Below, piece by piece: positions 27,765-37,044 of a DNA stretch of 64,000 bases. Origin of the DNA: Bradyrhizobium sp. SRL28 (GTDB lineage Bacteria > Pseudomonadota > Alphaproteobacteria > Rhizobiales > Xanthobacteraceae); assembly GCF_018596315.1 (NCBI RefSeq), contig NZ_JAHEAG010000003.1, positions 186,001 through 250,000 of the forward strand, in the 5' to 3' direction. Positions within the stretch are counted from its first letter, which is position 1; each line of letters begins with the position of its first letter. The translations under genes were made by a program, and so were the position numbers. The notes under the pieces are model-generated. The model ran no database searches. It saw only the letters and a program-made list of their open reading frames with translations, and had not been told where the DNA came from.

Positions 27765-29854
27765 TTGAAAGTCTCCCAGCCGGCATCCGGCGTGAACCGG
27801 CCGCCGAATTTGTCGGTCAGGGCGTCCAGCGTCGAGACCACGTTCTCCACGCCGCGGGTTCGCGCATAGTTCAAAGGACCACCGCGGAACGGCGCGTAGC
27901 CCGTGCCGAAGATGACGGCACCGTCGACGACATCGGCATTGTCGACGATCCCCTCGCGCAAGCAGGCGACGCAGACATTCGACATCGGCAGGATCAGCCG
28001 GTCGATCATTTCCGCCGACGGCTCCGAGATCGCGGACATGCCGCCGGTGTCGGCCTTGCCGTCCTTCCAGGTGTAAAAACCCTTGCCGGTCTTGCGGCCG
28101 AGTTCGCCCTTGGCGACCTTGTCGCGCAACCACGCCGGCGTCGGCGGCAGCATGTCGCCGAATTTCGAGCGCAGCATATCGCCGACGTCGAGGCAGATAT
28201 CGAGGCCGACCTGATCGGCCAATTCAATGGGTCCCATCGGCATGCCGAATTTTTTCGCGGCCGCGTCGATGACCGTCTTGTCGATCTTCTCGTCCAGCAT
28301 CACCATCGCTTCGAGCATGTAGGGCGTCAGCGCACGGTTGACGAGGAAGCCGGGTGACGATTTTACGGGAAGCGGCAGCCGGTCGATAGCGCCGACGAAA
28401 GCGAGCGCTTCTTTCAGGAGTTGCGCATCGGTGCCGTCATGGCTGACGACCTCAACGAGCTGCAGCCGCGATACCGGATTGAAGAAGTGTAGTCCGAGCA
28501 GCCGCTCGGGCCTCGATAGCGTGGTGCGCAGATCCTGCAGCGGAATGCTTGAGGTGTTGGTCGCAAGGATCGCGCCCGGCTTCATGACAGGCTCAAGGCT
28601 GGCATACACCTTCTGCTTCAGCTCCAGCTTTTCCGGCACCGCCTCGATGATGAGATCGGCGTTGCGGACGCCCTCGGCCTGCATGTCCGGCATCAGTCGG
28701 TCCAGCGCATCGCGCACGGCGGTGCGCTTGCGCAGGATCTTGCCGTAGAGATCGGCGGCGCGCTTGATCGCGCCCGCGATCGGCTCCGGCTTCATGTCGG
28801 CCAGCGTCACCCGCAAATCCTGGCCGGCGCACCAGGCGGCGATGTCGCCCCCCATCGCGCCCGCGCCGATGACGTGGACGTGCTTGATCTTGTTGCCGCT
28901 GCCTGCGAGCTTCTTCATCTGCTCGCGCAGGAAGAAGACGCGGATCAGGTTCTGAGCGGTCGGCGTCACCATCAGCTTGGCGAAAGACGCCTTCTCGGCA
29001 CTGAGCATCGCCCGGCGGTCACCGCCGTGCTTTTCCCAGAGATCGATCAGCGCGTAAGGCGCGGGGTAATGCGCTTCCGGCGCGGCCTTGGCGGCCTCGC
29101 TGCGCATCCGCCCGGCGAGGAAGTTTCTCACCGGACCGAGGCTAAGCACGTTATTGAGAAACCCGGGCCGCGCCGGCTTCAGCCGGCCGGTCACGGCGTC
29201 CTTCACGGCGTTGCGAACATGCCGTTCCTGCGTCACGGCATCGACCAGCCCGAGCGATTTTGCCTTTCGCGCATCGATGGTCTTGCCGGTGAGCATCAGC
29301 GGCATCGCCTGCATCGGATTGACGAGCTGCGTAAATCGCACGGTGCCGCCGAGGCCGGGATGCAGGCCGAGCATCACCTCCGGAAAACCGAACCGCGCGT
29401 CCTCGATCGCAATTCGCATCTGGCAGGCCAGCGCGACTTCAAGACCGCCGCCGAGGCAGAAGCCGTGGATTACGGCTACCGTCGGAACCCGCAGAGCCTC
29501 AAGCCGGTCGATCACCGCATGCGCGCGGCCGATCTCGGTCTCGACGGCGCCCACATCGGTCGCGCCGCGAAATGCGTTGACGTCGGCGCCCGCAATGAAA
29601 CCAGACTTCTTGGCGGAGCGGATAACGAGGCCGGTGGGACGCTGGCTTTCCAGCTCCGCGAGCACTTTGTCGAGCTCCTCGATCAGGTCCGCCGAAAGCG
29701 TATTGGCGCTGGTGCCTTCGCGGTCGAACAACAGCCAGGCGACGCCATCGCTGTCGCGGGTCAGCTTGAAATTTTTGTATGGCCCATCGGCATTGGGCTT
29801 CGGCCCGAGTTCGAGCACGCGATCGCCGAGAACGTTCATGATCTGGCTATCCAT
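27761..29854 (-). CDS. Bifunctional enoyl-CoA hydratase / 3-hydroxyacyl-CoA dehydrogenase (FadJ-like)
   Basis: A 697-residue beta-oxidation enzyme. The N-terminal crotonase half has the oxyanion block SGFIAGADVNAF and HGFCLGGGLEVALACQMRIA with FPEVMLGLHPGLGGTVR. The C-terminal dehydrogenase half has the NAD motif VIGAGAMGGDIAAWCA, then NTSSIPLQDL and LLGLHFFNPV with the catalytic His. The start at 29854 lies 2 nt after the thiolase stop; the frame extension to 29905 is inside that gene. It works with the adjacent acyl-CoA dehydrogenase and thiolase to shorten fatty acids by two carbons per cycle. Confidence 0.95.
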   Translation of the reverse strand: MDSQIMNVLGDRVLELGPKPNADGPYKNFKLTRDSDGVAWLLFDREGTSANTLSADLIEELDKVLAELESQRPTGLVIRSAKKSGFIAGADVNAFRGATDVGAVETEIGRAHAVIDRLEALRVPTVAVIHGFCLGGGLEVALACQMRIAIEDARFGFPEVMLGLHPGLGGTVRFTQLVNPMQAMPLMLTGKTIDARKAKSLGLVDAVTQERHVRNAVKDAVTGRLKPARPGFLNNVLSLGPVRNFLAGRMRSEAAKAAPEAHYPAPYALIDLWEKHGGDRRAMLSAEKASFAKLMVTPTAQNLIRVFFLREQMKKLAGSGNKIKHVHVIGAGAMGGDIAAWCAGQDLRVTLADMKPEPIAGAIKRAADLYGKILRKRTAVRDALDRLMPDMQAEGVRNADLIIEAVPEKLELKQKVYASLEPVMKPGAILATNTSSIPLQDLRTTLSRPERLLGLHFFNPVSRLQLVEVVSHDGTDAQLLKEALAFVGAIDRLPLPVKSSPGFLVNRALTPYMLEAMVMLDEKIDKTVIDAAAKKFGMPMGPIELADQVGLDICLDVGDMLRSKFGDMLPPTPAWLRDKVAKGELGRKTGKGFYTWKDGKADTGGMSAISEPSAEMIDRLILPMSNVCVACLREGIVDNADVVDGAVIFGTGYAPFRGGPLNYARTRGVENVVSTLDALTDKFGGRFTPDAGWETFK

Positions 29855-29856
29855 GC

Positions 29857-31140
29857 TCACACCGTCTCTATCAGCATCGCGCCGCCCTGCCCGCCGCCGA
29901 TACATTCGGTGGCGATGCCGCGCCGTGTGCCCAATCGCTTCATGGCGTTGACGAGGTGCAGCACGATGCGGTTGCCGCTGCAGCCCACGGGATGGCCGAG
30001 GCTGATCGCGCCGCCATCGACGTTCAGCTTGCTCTGGTCGAGTTCGCCGGCCGCGCCGTCGAGGCCGAGAATCTCCTTGCAGAATTTCTCGTCGTTCCAG
30101 GCAGCGAGACAGCCCAGCACCTGCGTCGCAAATGCTTCGTTCAACTCCCAGGTCTCGATATCGGAAAGCGTGAGCTCATTGCGCTTCAAAAGCTCGGTGG
30201 CCGACAGCACCGGGCCGAGGCCCATGATGCCGGGATCGAGCGCCGACCACTGGCTGTCGAGAATGACCGCCTTCGGCGTCAGCCCGTGTTTGGCGACGGC
30301 ATCCTCGGAGGCGAGGATCACCCAGGACGCACCGTCGGTGATCTGCGAGGAATTGCCGGCGGTAACCTTGCCCCAGGGACGCTCGAACACCGGCTTCAAC
30401 TTTGCAAGCGACTCCGGCGTCGAGTCTGGGCGCACGCCATCATCGTGATCATAGAACTTGCCGTCACGTGCAAATGCGGTTTCTACCTCGCCCTTGAGCC
30501 AACCTTCCGACTGCGCTTTCGCCAGCCGCCTATGGCTCTCGGCAGCATAGGCATCCGATTGCGCACGGGTGACGCCGAAGAGATGGCCGACCGCCTCGGC
30601 GGTCTGGCCCATGTTGAGTTCGGTAATGGGATCGGTCAGCCCGCGCTCGAGCCCGATGATCGGCTTGAAATAGCTCGGCTTCACCTTCAGCGCGGCCATG
30701 ATTTTTGCGCCGATATCCTTGGCTCCCGCAAGACCCGCAAACCAGCGCACGCCCTGTTGCGGCCACACCAGCGGTGCGTGGCTCAGCGCCTCGGCGCCCC
30801 CCGCAAGAATAAGGTTCGAGGCGCCTTCGCGAATGTAGCGGTAAGCCGTGTCGATCGACTGCATGCCGGAGCCGCAATTGATCTGCACGGTGAAGGCGAC
30901 CATCTTCTCGCCCATGCCGAGCCGCAGCGCGGCGACCCGGGCCGGGTTCATCTCGTCGGCGATCACGTTGACACAGCCGAGGATAACCTGGTCGAAGGCC
31001 GATGGCGCAAAAGGCTGCCGTGCCAACAGCGGCCGACCACACTGCACGGCGAGATCGACCGGGGTGAAGGGGCCGGGACCGGAGCGCGCTTTCAGGAACG
31101 GCGTCCGGCTGCCGTCGACGATAAAAACCGGTCTTGCCAT
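29857..31140 (-). CDS. Acetyl-CoA C-acyltransferase (thiolase)
   Basis: A 427-residue thiolase of the FadI/FadA type. The nucleophilic Cys is in TVQINCGSGMQSIDTAYRYI, the His in NVDGGAISLGHPVGCSGNRI, and the second Cys near ATECIGGGQGGAM. It cleaves 3-ketoacyl-CoA to acetyl-CoA. Its start overlaps the stop of the acyl-CoA dehydrogenase gene by one base, and the bifunctional gene begins 2 nt after its stop, so the operon is tightly coupled. Confidence 0.95.
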   Translation of the reverse strand: MARPVFIVDGSRTPFLKARSGPGPFTPVDLAVQCGRPLLARQPFAPSAFDQVILGCVNVIADEMNPARVAALRLGMGEKMVAFTVQINCGSGMQSIDTAYRYIREGASNLILAGGAEALSHAPLVWPQQGVRWFAGLAGAKDIGAKIMAALKVKPSYFKPIIGLERGLTDPITELNMGQTAEAVGHLFGVTRAQSDAYAAESHRRLAKAQSEGWLKGEVETAFARDGKFYDHDDGVRPDSTPESLAKLKPVFERPWGKVTAGNSSQITDGASWVILASEDAVAKHGLTPKAVILDSQWSALDPGIMGLGPVLSATELLKRNELTLSDIETWELNEAFATQVLGCLAAWNDEKFCKEILGLDGAAGELDQSKLNVDGGAISLGHPVGCSGNRIVLHLVNAMKRLGTRRGIATECIGGGQGGAMLIETV

Positions 31141-33407
31141 CAGCTTGCCGCCCTCTGCTCACCCAGTTCCTGGAAGAACTGATGCACGTCGGCGCCCTTC
31201 CTGTAAATCCGCGACAACGCCTCAGGCGCAAAATCGTCGACCTCGATCACCTTCGCAACGGCCTCATGTGCGGCCTGAAGCTTCTCGCCGTCGGCCTGCG
31301 TGATGACGCCCTTCTTCACTGCCTCCTTCCAGTCATGCAGGCGTGCGGCGCGCATCTGCTTGGAAACTTCTTCCGCCGCCGTGACCAGAAGGAATGCCTT
31401 TTCCAGCCGCGCGACGCCGCCATCATCGGCGACCGCAGAAAGATCTGATGTCAGCCGGTCGCGCGCTGCCGACGGCTCCAGCACGAGCTGTGCACATTGA
31501 TGCACGACGCGGTCGGACGGACCGACCACCCTTGCGCCGAACGGCTGGATCAGGAATTTCAGGATGACGGCCACGAAGCGGTTCGGCAGGTTGGCGAGGA
31601 TTTCGGCAAAGCGGTTCTCGATGGTCTTGAAGCCACTGGCCATGCACCATTCCAACGCAGCGAAATCGGCCTGTTGTCGTCCCTCGTCCTGCCAGCGTTT
31701 CAGCGCCGCCGACAACAGATAGAGTTCGGACAGGATGTCGCCGAACCGCGCCGAGAGCATTTCCTTGCGCTTGAGCGCGCCGCCGAGCGTCAGCAGCGCC
31801 ATGTCCGCGCACAAGGCAAATGCCGAAGAATAGCGCGAGAGCTGGCGATAGAATCGCGTCGCCTCGCCGGCATCGGGCGCGGGTGCGAACAGACCGCCGC
31901 TCCAGCTCCGGCCCCAGGCGCGGAACATGGTCTTGAAACTGTGGCCAAGATGTTTCCAGAACGCCTTGTCGAAGGCGTCGAGGCCCTTGGCGCGATCGGC
32001 CTCACCCAACGCATTCATTTCCTCAAGCAGGAATGGATGCGCGCGGATCGCGCCTTGGCCGAACACGATGAGATTTCGCGTGAGGATATTGGCGCCCTCG
32101 ACGGTGATGCCGACCGGCACCGAACGATAGAGATTGCCGAGATAGTTTTGCGGTCCGTCGATCACGGCCTTGCCGCCATGGATGTCCATGGCGTCGTCGA
32201 TCACGATCCGCATCCGCTCGGTGGCGTGCAGCTTCATGATGCCTGAGATAACGGCGGGATGATGCCCCTGGTTGAGCGCCGCGCAGGTCAGCCGGCGCGC
32301 GGCGTCGAGCAGATAGGCCGTGCCGGCGATGCGGGCGAGCGGCTCCTCGATGCCCTCGAACTTGCCGATGGAAATGCCGAACTGCTCGCGGATGCGGGCA
32401 TAGGCGCCTGACGTGCGCGCCGCATAGGCGGCACCGGCGGCCGACAGCGACGGCAGCGAAATGCCGCGGCCGGCGGCGAGCGCCGTCATCAGCATCTTCC
32501 AGCCCTGCCCGAGTCGCTCTTGTCCGCCGATGATGTAGTCCATCGGGATGAACACGTCGCGGCCCCAGTTCGGGCCGTTCTGGAACACCTGCATCGCCGG
32601 CAGATGCCTGCGCCCGATCTCGACACCGGGCAGATCGGTCGGGATCAGGGCTACGGTAATGCCGAGGTCTTCCTGCTGGCCTACGAGATGATCGGGATCA
32701 TAGGCCTTGAAAGCGAGACCGAGCAGCGTCGCCACGGGACCTAGCGTGATGTAGCGCTTGTGCCAGTTCAGCCTCAAGCCCAGCACTTCGCGGCCTTCGA
32801 AATTGCCCTTGCAGATGATGCCGGTGTCGACCATCGACGCTGCATCCGAGCCGGCTTCGGGGCTGGTGAGGCCGAAGCAGGGAATGTCGGTGCCCTCGGC
32901 GAGCCGCGGCAACCATTTCTGCTGCTGCTCCTTGGTGCCAAATCGCATCAAGAGTTCGCCCGGCCCGAGCGAGTTCGGCACCATCACGGTGACGGCCGCG
33001 GTCAGCGAGCGCGACGAAAGCTTTCGCACCACTTCCGAATGCGCATAGGGCGAGAAGCCGAGCCCGCCAAACTCCTTGGGAATGATCATGCCGAAGAATT
33101 TACGGCGCTTGATGAAGGCCCACGCCTCGGGCGGCAGATCGCGCCACTCCCAATTGATCTTCCATTCGTCGAGCATGGCGCAGAGCTCGTCGACGGGGCC
33201 GTTGAGAAAGGCTTTCTCTTCTTCAGTCAAACTGGCCGGCGCAACAGCCAGCAATTTCGACCAGTCGGGATTGCCGGTGAAGAGATCCGCGTCCCACCAG
33301 ACATCGCCCGCTTCGAGCGCCTCGCGCTCGGTGTCGGACATCGCGGGCATTGCGCCCCGCGCGAAAGCGAAGATCGGCTTGCTGATGAAATCGCGGCGGA
33401 AGCTCAT
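31140..33407 (-). CDS. Long-chain acyl-CoA dehydrogenase (FadE-like)
   Basis: A 755-residue flavoprotein of the FadE type, much longer than ordinary acyl-CoA dehydrogenases owing to a C-terminal DUF1974-like extension. Core blocks are FFGMIIPKEFGGLGFSPYAH, then PCFGLTSPEAGSDAASM in the FAD region and 'MKLHATERMRIVIDDAMDIH' followed by GGKAVIDGP. It performs the first, FAD-linked oxidation of acyl-CoA. GGAGATCCCC precedes the ATG. It is the first gene of the fad operon on the minus strand. Confidence 0.94.
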   Translation of the reverse strand: MSFRRDFISKPIFAFARGAMPAMSDTEREALEAGDVWWDADLFTGNPDWSKLLAVAPASLTEEEKAFLNGPVDELCAMLDEWKINWEWRDLPPEAWAFIKRRKFFGMIIPKEFGGLGFSPYAHSEVVRKLSSRSLTAAVTVMVPNSLGPGELLMRFGTKEQQQKWLPRLAEGTDIPCFGLTSPEAGSDAASMVDTGIICKGNFEGREVLGLRLNWHKRYITLGPVATLLGLAFKAYDPDHLVGQQEDLGITVALIPTDLPGVEIGRRHLPAMQVFQNGPNWGRDVFIPMDYIIGGQERLGQGWKMLMTALAAGRGISLPSLSAAGAAYAARTSGAYARIREQFGISIGKFEGIEEPLARIAGTAYLLDAARRLTCAALNQGHHPAVISGIMKLHATERMRIVIDDAMDIHGGKAVIDGPQNYLGNLYRSVPVGITVEGANILTRNLIVFGQGAIRAHPFLLEEMNALGEADRAKGLDAFDKAFWKHLGHSFKTMFRAWGRSWSGGLFAPAPDAGEATRFYRQLSRYSSAFALCADMALLTLGGALKRKEMLSARFGDILSELYLLSAALKRWQDEGRQQADFAALEWCMASGFKTIENRFAEILANLPNRFVAVILKFLIQPFGARVVGPSDRVVHQCAQLVLEPSAARDRLTSDLSAVADDGGVARLEKAFLLVTAAEEVSKQMRAARLHDWKEAVKKGVITQADGEKLQAAHEAVAKVIEVDDFAPEALSRIYRKGADVHQFFQELGEQRAAS

Positions 33408-33656
33408 GGGGATCTCCTCATGACCGGGGACGCGGCGTCGCGCCGCACCCGTGCCAAACCTGGGTTCATCCTAGCTGAAAAGCACGGGTTTCGGGGACGG
33501 TTCGCATCGGGAATGAAGCGAAATTGATAAACCAGGAGATAACGGCGGAGGCCCGGACCCGTTCCCGAAGGGCTGTATTGTCCGGCGGCTGGAGACCGGC
33601 GACGTTACAGGATAGTTACCGAGTGCCCGCCGGTCTCAACCACGGGCAAACCAATG

Positions 33657-33920
33657 TTATGAATCACGCTTGTTGCGTCGTCGCTCATTGGGGACGAACA
33701 CGGCAAACACTTCCCTAACGCGAACGGCAGGCGTGACATCGCGGGTAAAGCGACGCTCCGCGGTGGTCTGGGTTTCCTCCACGCGAGGCGCGTAAAGCGC
33801 GCTGGCGTACAGCGATCCGTCAAACCGCAAGCTCTCATCGTCGGTGAGATAAGCGTTTGAAACAAACAATAATACGAGTAGCGCCGAACCGACGTAGGTA
33901 AAGTATTTGAAAATAGGCAT
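33657..33920 (-). CDS. Small single-pass membrane protein, hypothetical
   Basis: An 87-residue protein with one N-terminal membrane helix (KYFTYVGSALLVLLFVSNAY). The polar, Arg-rich C-terminus (TRDVTPAVRVREVFAVFVP, ending RRRNKRDS) contains no domain I recognise. The ATG at 33920 directly precedes the hydrophobic segment; the longer frame would add about 70 residues of unlikely composition. I know similar small proteins in Bradyrhizobium only as hypotheticals. The 249-bp stretch to fadE holds a GAGACCGGC inverted repeat (33592-33637) and nothing else. Confidence 0.55.
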   Translation of the reverse strand: MPIFKYFTYVGSALLVLLFVSNAYLTDDESLRFDGSLYASALYAPRVEETQTTAERRFTRDVTPAVRVREVFAVFVPNERRRNKRDS

Positions 33921-34055
33921 TGATAGACGAGGCCCCTTCCTGGAAAGAAGGGTGCATCGCTCGCAATGAAGCTGAGGTTTAGGGGCGCCTAGGTTTTGCC
34001 GGAACAGTTGGCTGCCGGTTGCGAATTTGTGACGAATTTTAATGAATGGCGCTTT

Positions 34056-34162
34056 CGTCATTCCGGGCTCGCGAAGCGAGAACCGGAATCCATTCAGCAT
34101 CAACCTCCGCGGCCCGGTGGATTCCGGGCCTGCGCCCAAGCGGGGCGCATCCCGGAATGACG
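34056..34162. repeat. Palindromic repeat (GTCATTCCGGG family)
   Basis: CGTCATTCCGGG at the left is inverted as CCCGGAATGACG at the right, with GGAATCCATT and GGATTCCGGG as inner arms. It lies downstream of the minus-strand SMP-30 gene, where it may also end transcription. Confidence 0.65.
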
Positions 34163-34182
34163 TAGAAAGAGAGGCTGACCGA

Positions 34183-35430
34183 TCAGCCCGGTCCTGCGCC
34201 TTGCGTGGCGGTGTACACGGCGTAGAGCGACTGGCTCGCGGCCATGAACAGGCGGTTACGCTTGGGGCCGCCGAAGCAGACGTTGCCGCACACTTCGGGC
34301 AGGCGGATGCGGCCGATCAACTTGCCTTCCGGCGACCACACCGTCACGCCGCTATAGCCGACCGCGCGGCCGGCATTGCTCGAGCACCAGACATTGCCGT
34401 TGACATCGCAGCGCACGCCGTCGGGTCCGCATTTCACGCCATCGACCATGAAATCGCTGAACCGCTTGTGGTTGCTGAGCTTGTTGTCGGCGCCGACATC
34501 GAACACGAACATGTCGCCCTTGCCGCCCGGACCGGTATCGCCAGGTCCCTTGCCGGTAGAGGCCACGTAGAGCTTCTTGTAGTCCGGCGAGAAGCAGAGG
34601 CCGTTGGGATCGGGCACCTGCTCCTCGGTCACCACGAGGTCGATGCGGCCGGAGGGATCGATGCGATAGCAATTGGTCGGCAGTTCGCGCTTGCCCGGCA
34701 CGAAGCCTGCCGGCTGTCCGATCCGCGGATTGAGCTTGCCGCCGGAATTGCTCGGACCGCCCGCAACATCAGGCTCACCCTCATAGAGCTGCCCGCCATA
34801 GGGCGGATCGGTGAACCAGTAGCTGCCGTCCGGGTGGGCGACGACGTCGTTGGGTGAGTTCAGCTTCTTGCCGTTGTAGGAATCGGCCAGCACGGTCGCG
34901 GTGCCGTCGTGCTCATAGCGCACCACACGGCGGGTGAGATGTTCGCAGGAGAGCTGGCGGCCCTGGAAATCGAACGAGTTGCCGTTTGAGTTGTTGGAGG
35001 GCGTGCGGAAGACGCTGATGTGACCGTCATCCTCGGACCATCGCATCTGCCTGTTGTTGGGGATGTCGCTCCACAAGAGATAACGCCCTTGCGAGCTCCA
35101 GGCCGGGCCTTCGGCCCACAATAGCCCGGTGTGAAGGCGCTTGATCGCCGTGTTGGGCTGGGCGAGGTCGTTGAACGACGGGTCGACGGCGATGATATCG
35201 GGGTCCCAGAAATAGGTGGTCGGAGCACCGCGCGGACTGAAATCGCGCGGCGGGCTGGTGATCGTCGACGGCGGCGCCACCGGACCGCCTTGAGGGCCGG
35301 CTTGGGGTCCCCCTTGGGCCAGCGCGGCGCTTGCCCCTGCCACGGTGGCACCGGCGCATACCGCCAGGCCGTGGACAAGGGTTCGTCGTGATATCGTGGT
35401 TTCTGGATCGCGCTGTTCCGGGTGTTGCAT
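34183..35430 (-). CDS. Tat-exported SMP-30/gluconolactonase-like protein
   Basis: A 415-residue protein with a twin-arginine signal (SRRTLVHGLAVCAGATVAG, cleavage near ALAQG) and a six-bladed beta-propeller of the SMP-30/gluconolactonase/LRE family. Blocks include LLWAEGPAWSSQGRYLLWSD, then LNSPNDVVAHPDGSYWFTDPPY and DPNGLCFSPDYKKLYV, with the acidic and Asn metal ligands typical of the family. It probably hydrolyses a lactone in the periplasm. The ATG at 35430 follows GGGAGG; the frame back to 35898 runs through the divergent promoter and the next gene. Confidence 0.9.
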   Translation of the reverse strand: MQHPEQRDPETTISRRTLVHGLAVCAGATVAGASAALAQGGPQAGPQGGPVAPPSTITSPPRDFSPRGAPTTYFWDPDIIAVDPSFNDLAQPNTAIKRLHTGLLWAEGPAWSSQGRYLLWSDIPNNRQMRWSEDDGHISVFRTPSNNSNGNSFDFQGRQLSCEHLTRRVVRYEHDGTATVLADSYNGKKLNSPNDVVAHPDGSYWFTDPPYGGQLYEGEPDVAGGPSNSGGKLNPRIGQPAGFVPGKRELPTNCYRIDPSGRIDLVVTEEQVPDPNGLCFSPDYKKLYVASTGKGPGDTGPGGKGDMFVFDVGADNKLSNHKRFSDFMVDGVKCGPDGVRCDVNGNVWCSSNAGRAVGYSGVTVWSPEGKLIGRIRLPEVCGNVCFGGPKRNRLFMAASQSLYAVYTATQGAGPG

Positions 35431-35590
35431 CGCATCCTCCCAATGTCTGTGCCGGCCGTTGATCCGGCCTGGCAATCTGAGGTTAATCCGGTCCGTGTCC
35501 GGTTGCGAGAACTGGTTTCGATTCCGCTCGCAGTTCAAGCTCGCAATGCATGATGGCATTACCTTGTCGAATTCATCTCCGTCGCTTGTT

Positions 35591-35637
35591 TGGGCAAGTG
35601 CCCAAGTACAGGTGCCAAGTACAAGTGCCCAAGTAGA
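35591..35637. promoter_or_regulatory. Three tandem GTGCCCAAGTA repeats in divergent promoter
   Basis: Three near-identical 13-15-bp units (35596-35610, 35611-35623 and 35624-35637) each contain GTGCC(C)AAGTA. The first overlaps the palindrome TGGGCAAGTGCCCA (35591-35604). They lie in the 292-bp gap between the minus-strand SMP-30 gene and the plus-strand serine hydrolase and look like a multimeric binding site. Confidence 0.4.
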
Positions 35638-35722
35638 TGCGAGCCGCACGATATGGTAACTATCGTCGGCCGTCGAAGTCGTCGTCAAACCAGTTGATCC
35701 GTCGACCGAACGAAAAATATCA

Positions 35723-37033
35723 ATGGGGACGCATACACATAAGGCGTTACGTTGCACCGCTGCATCGCGCGCCGGGCGACTTGCGATTGCAGCGGTCTCG
35801 GTCGCGATATGGACCAAAGCGATCGGGGCCAGCCACGCAGCCGACGAAACCGCCCCTTCAGCGGCCAAGCTCGAACGCATCACTGAATTTTTCAACAATG
35901 AGGTTGCGACCGGGAAGTTGCCGGGCGCTGTCGTATTGATCCAGCAGCACGGCAGGCCGGTCTATCTGAAAAGTTTCGGCGTCCAGGATGTCGAGACCAA
36001 AATTCCAATGACGTCAGACACGATCTTTGCGCTTCATTCGATGACGAAGCCGATTACCAGCGTCGCGGCGATGATGTTGATCGACGCAGGCAAGCTCTCG
36101 CCCGCCGATCCCGTGTCCAAATTCATTCCCGGGTTTTCCGACGCGAAAGTACTCGTCCGCTCTGACACTCCTGACAGCCAGAACGTTCTAAAGCTTGTTC
36201 CGGCGGATCGGCCGGTGACGATTATGGACCTGCTGCGCCATACGTCAGGCATCACGTACGATTATATCGGTGGCAAGCTGATCATGAAGGCCTACTCGGA
36301 ATCAGGCCTTTTCGATGGGCGTTACAACAACAAGGTGTTTGCCGATCGCATCGCCAGATTGCCGTTGGCGCGGCAACCCGGCACGCTTTGGCGTTACGGA
36401 CATTCAACCGACGTCCTCGGGCGCATCATTGAGATCGTATCCGGACAGACGCTCTATCAGTTTGAAAAGCAGCACATCTTCGATCCGCTCGGCATGACCA
36501 GCACGAAATTCGTTCTGGAGAGTGCCGACGAACGCGCGCGGATGGCCGAGCCGCTGCCAAGCGATACCATCCTGAAAGATGCAGAGGCTCAACGGCGCGC
36601 CCATCCGGAATGGGAGTCCGGTGGCGGCGGATTGGTGTCGACCCTGAATGACTATGCGCGCTTTGCCCAGATGATCCTGGGCGACGGAGAACTCGACGGC
36701 AAACGCTACCTTAGCCCGGCCGCATTCAAGTCGATGACATCAGACCATATCGGGCCGGGTTCCGGCGTTGCGCGGGACTATTACTACTTTCCCGGCGATG
36801 GCTTTGGCTACGGCTATGGCTTTGCGGTACGCACCGATCCGGGAAATGCCAAACCGCCGCCGCCAGGTTCAATCGGCGAACTCAAATGGGACAGCGGCAG
36901 TGGCACCTACTTCGGCGTCGACCCAAAGCTGGACATGATTTACATCCTGCTTGAGCAGACCCAGAACGAACGTGGTCGTATCACACCCGCCTTCAGGAAG
37001 CTGGTTTACGACGCGTTTGCCAAGGACAACTGA
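35723..37033 (+). CDS. Class C beta-lactamase-like serine hydrolase
   Basis: A 436-residue exported hydrolase of the beta-lactamase (PF00144) family. A signal-like segment ends near ASHAADE. The SxxK motif is SMTK (HSMTKPITSVAAMMLID). The second motif reads YGH (LWRYGHSTDVLGRI) where class C beta-lactamases have YxN, so an esterase or peptidase role is more likely than antibiotic hydrolysis. C-terminal KWDSGSGTYFGVDP may take the place of the third motif. The gene is divergent from the SMP-30 gene. The ribosome binding site is weak. Confidence 0.88.
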   Translation: MGTHTHKALRCTAASRAGRLAIAAVSVAIWTKAIGASHAADETAPSAAKLERITEFFNNEVATGKLPGAVVLIQQHGRPVYLKSFGVQDVETKIPMTSDTIFALHSMTKPITSVAAMMLIDAGKLSPADPVSKFIPGFSDAKVLVRSDTPDSQNVLKLVPADRPVTIMDLLRHTSGITYDYIGGKLIMKAYSESGLFDGRYNNKVFADRIARLPLARQPGTLWRYGHSTDVLGRIIEIVSGQTLYQFEKQHIFDPLGMTSTKFVLESADERARMAEPLPSDTILKDAEAQRRAHPEWESGGGGLVSTLNDYARFAQMILGDGELDGKRYLSPAAFKSMTSDHIGPGSGVARDYYYFPGDGFGYGYGFAVRTDPGNAKPPPPGSIGELKWDSGSGTYFGVDPKLDMIYILLEQTQNERGRITPAFRKLVYDAFAKDN

Positions 37034-37044
37034 TGATCGCTGCG

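Noticed and set aside
28874..30448. 524-codon frame on the plus strand
   Set aside because: It runs antisense through the FadJ-like and thiolase genes, has low-complexity His/Arg/Gln composition and no ribosome binding site, as expected for a shadow in GC-rich DNA.
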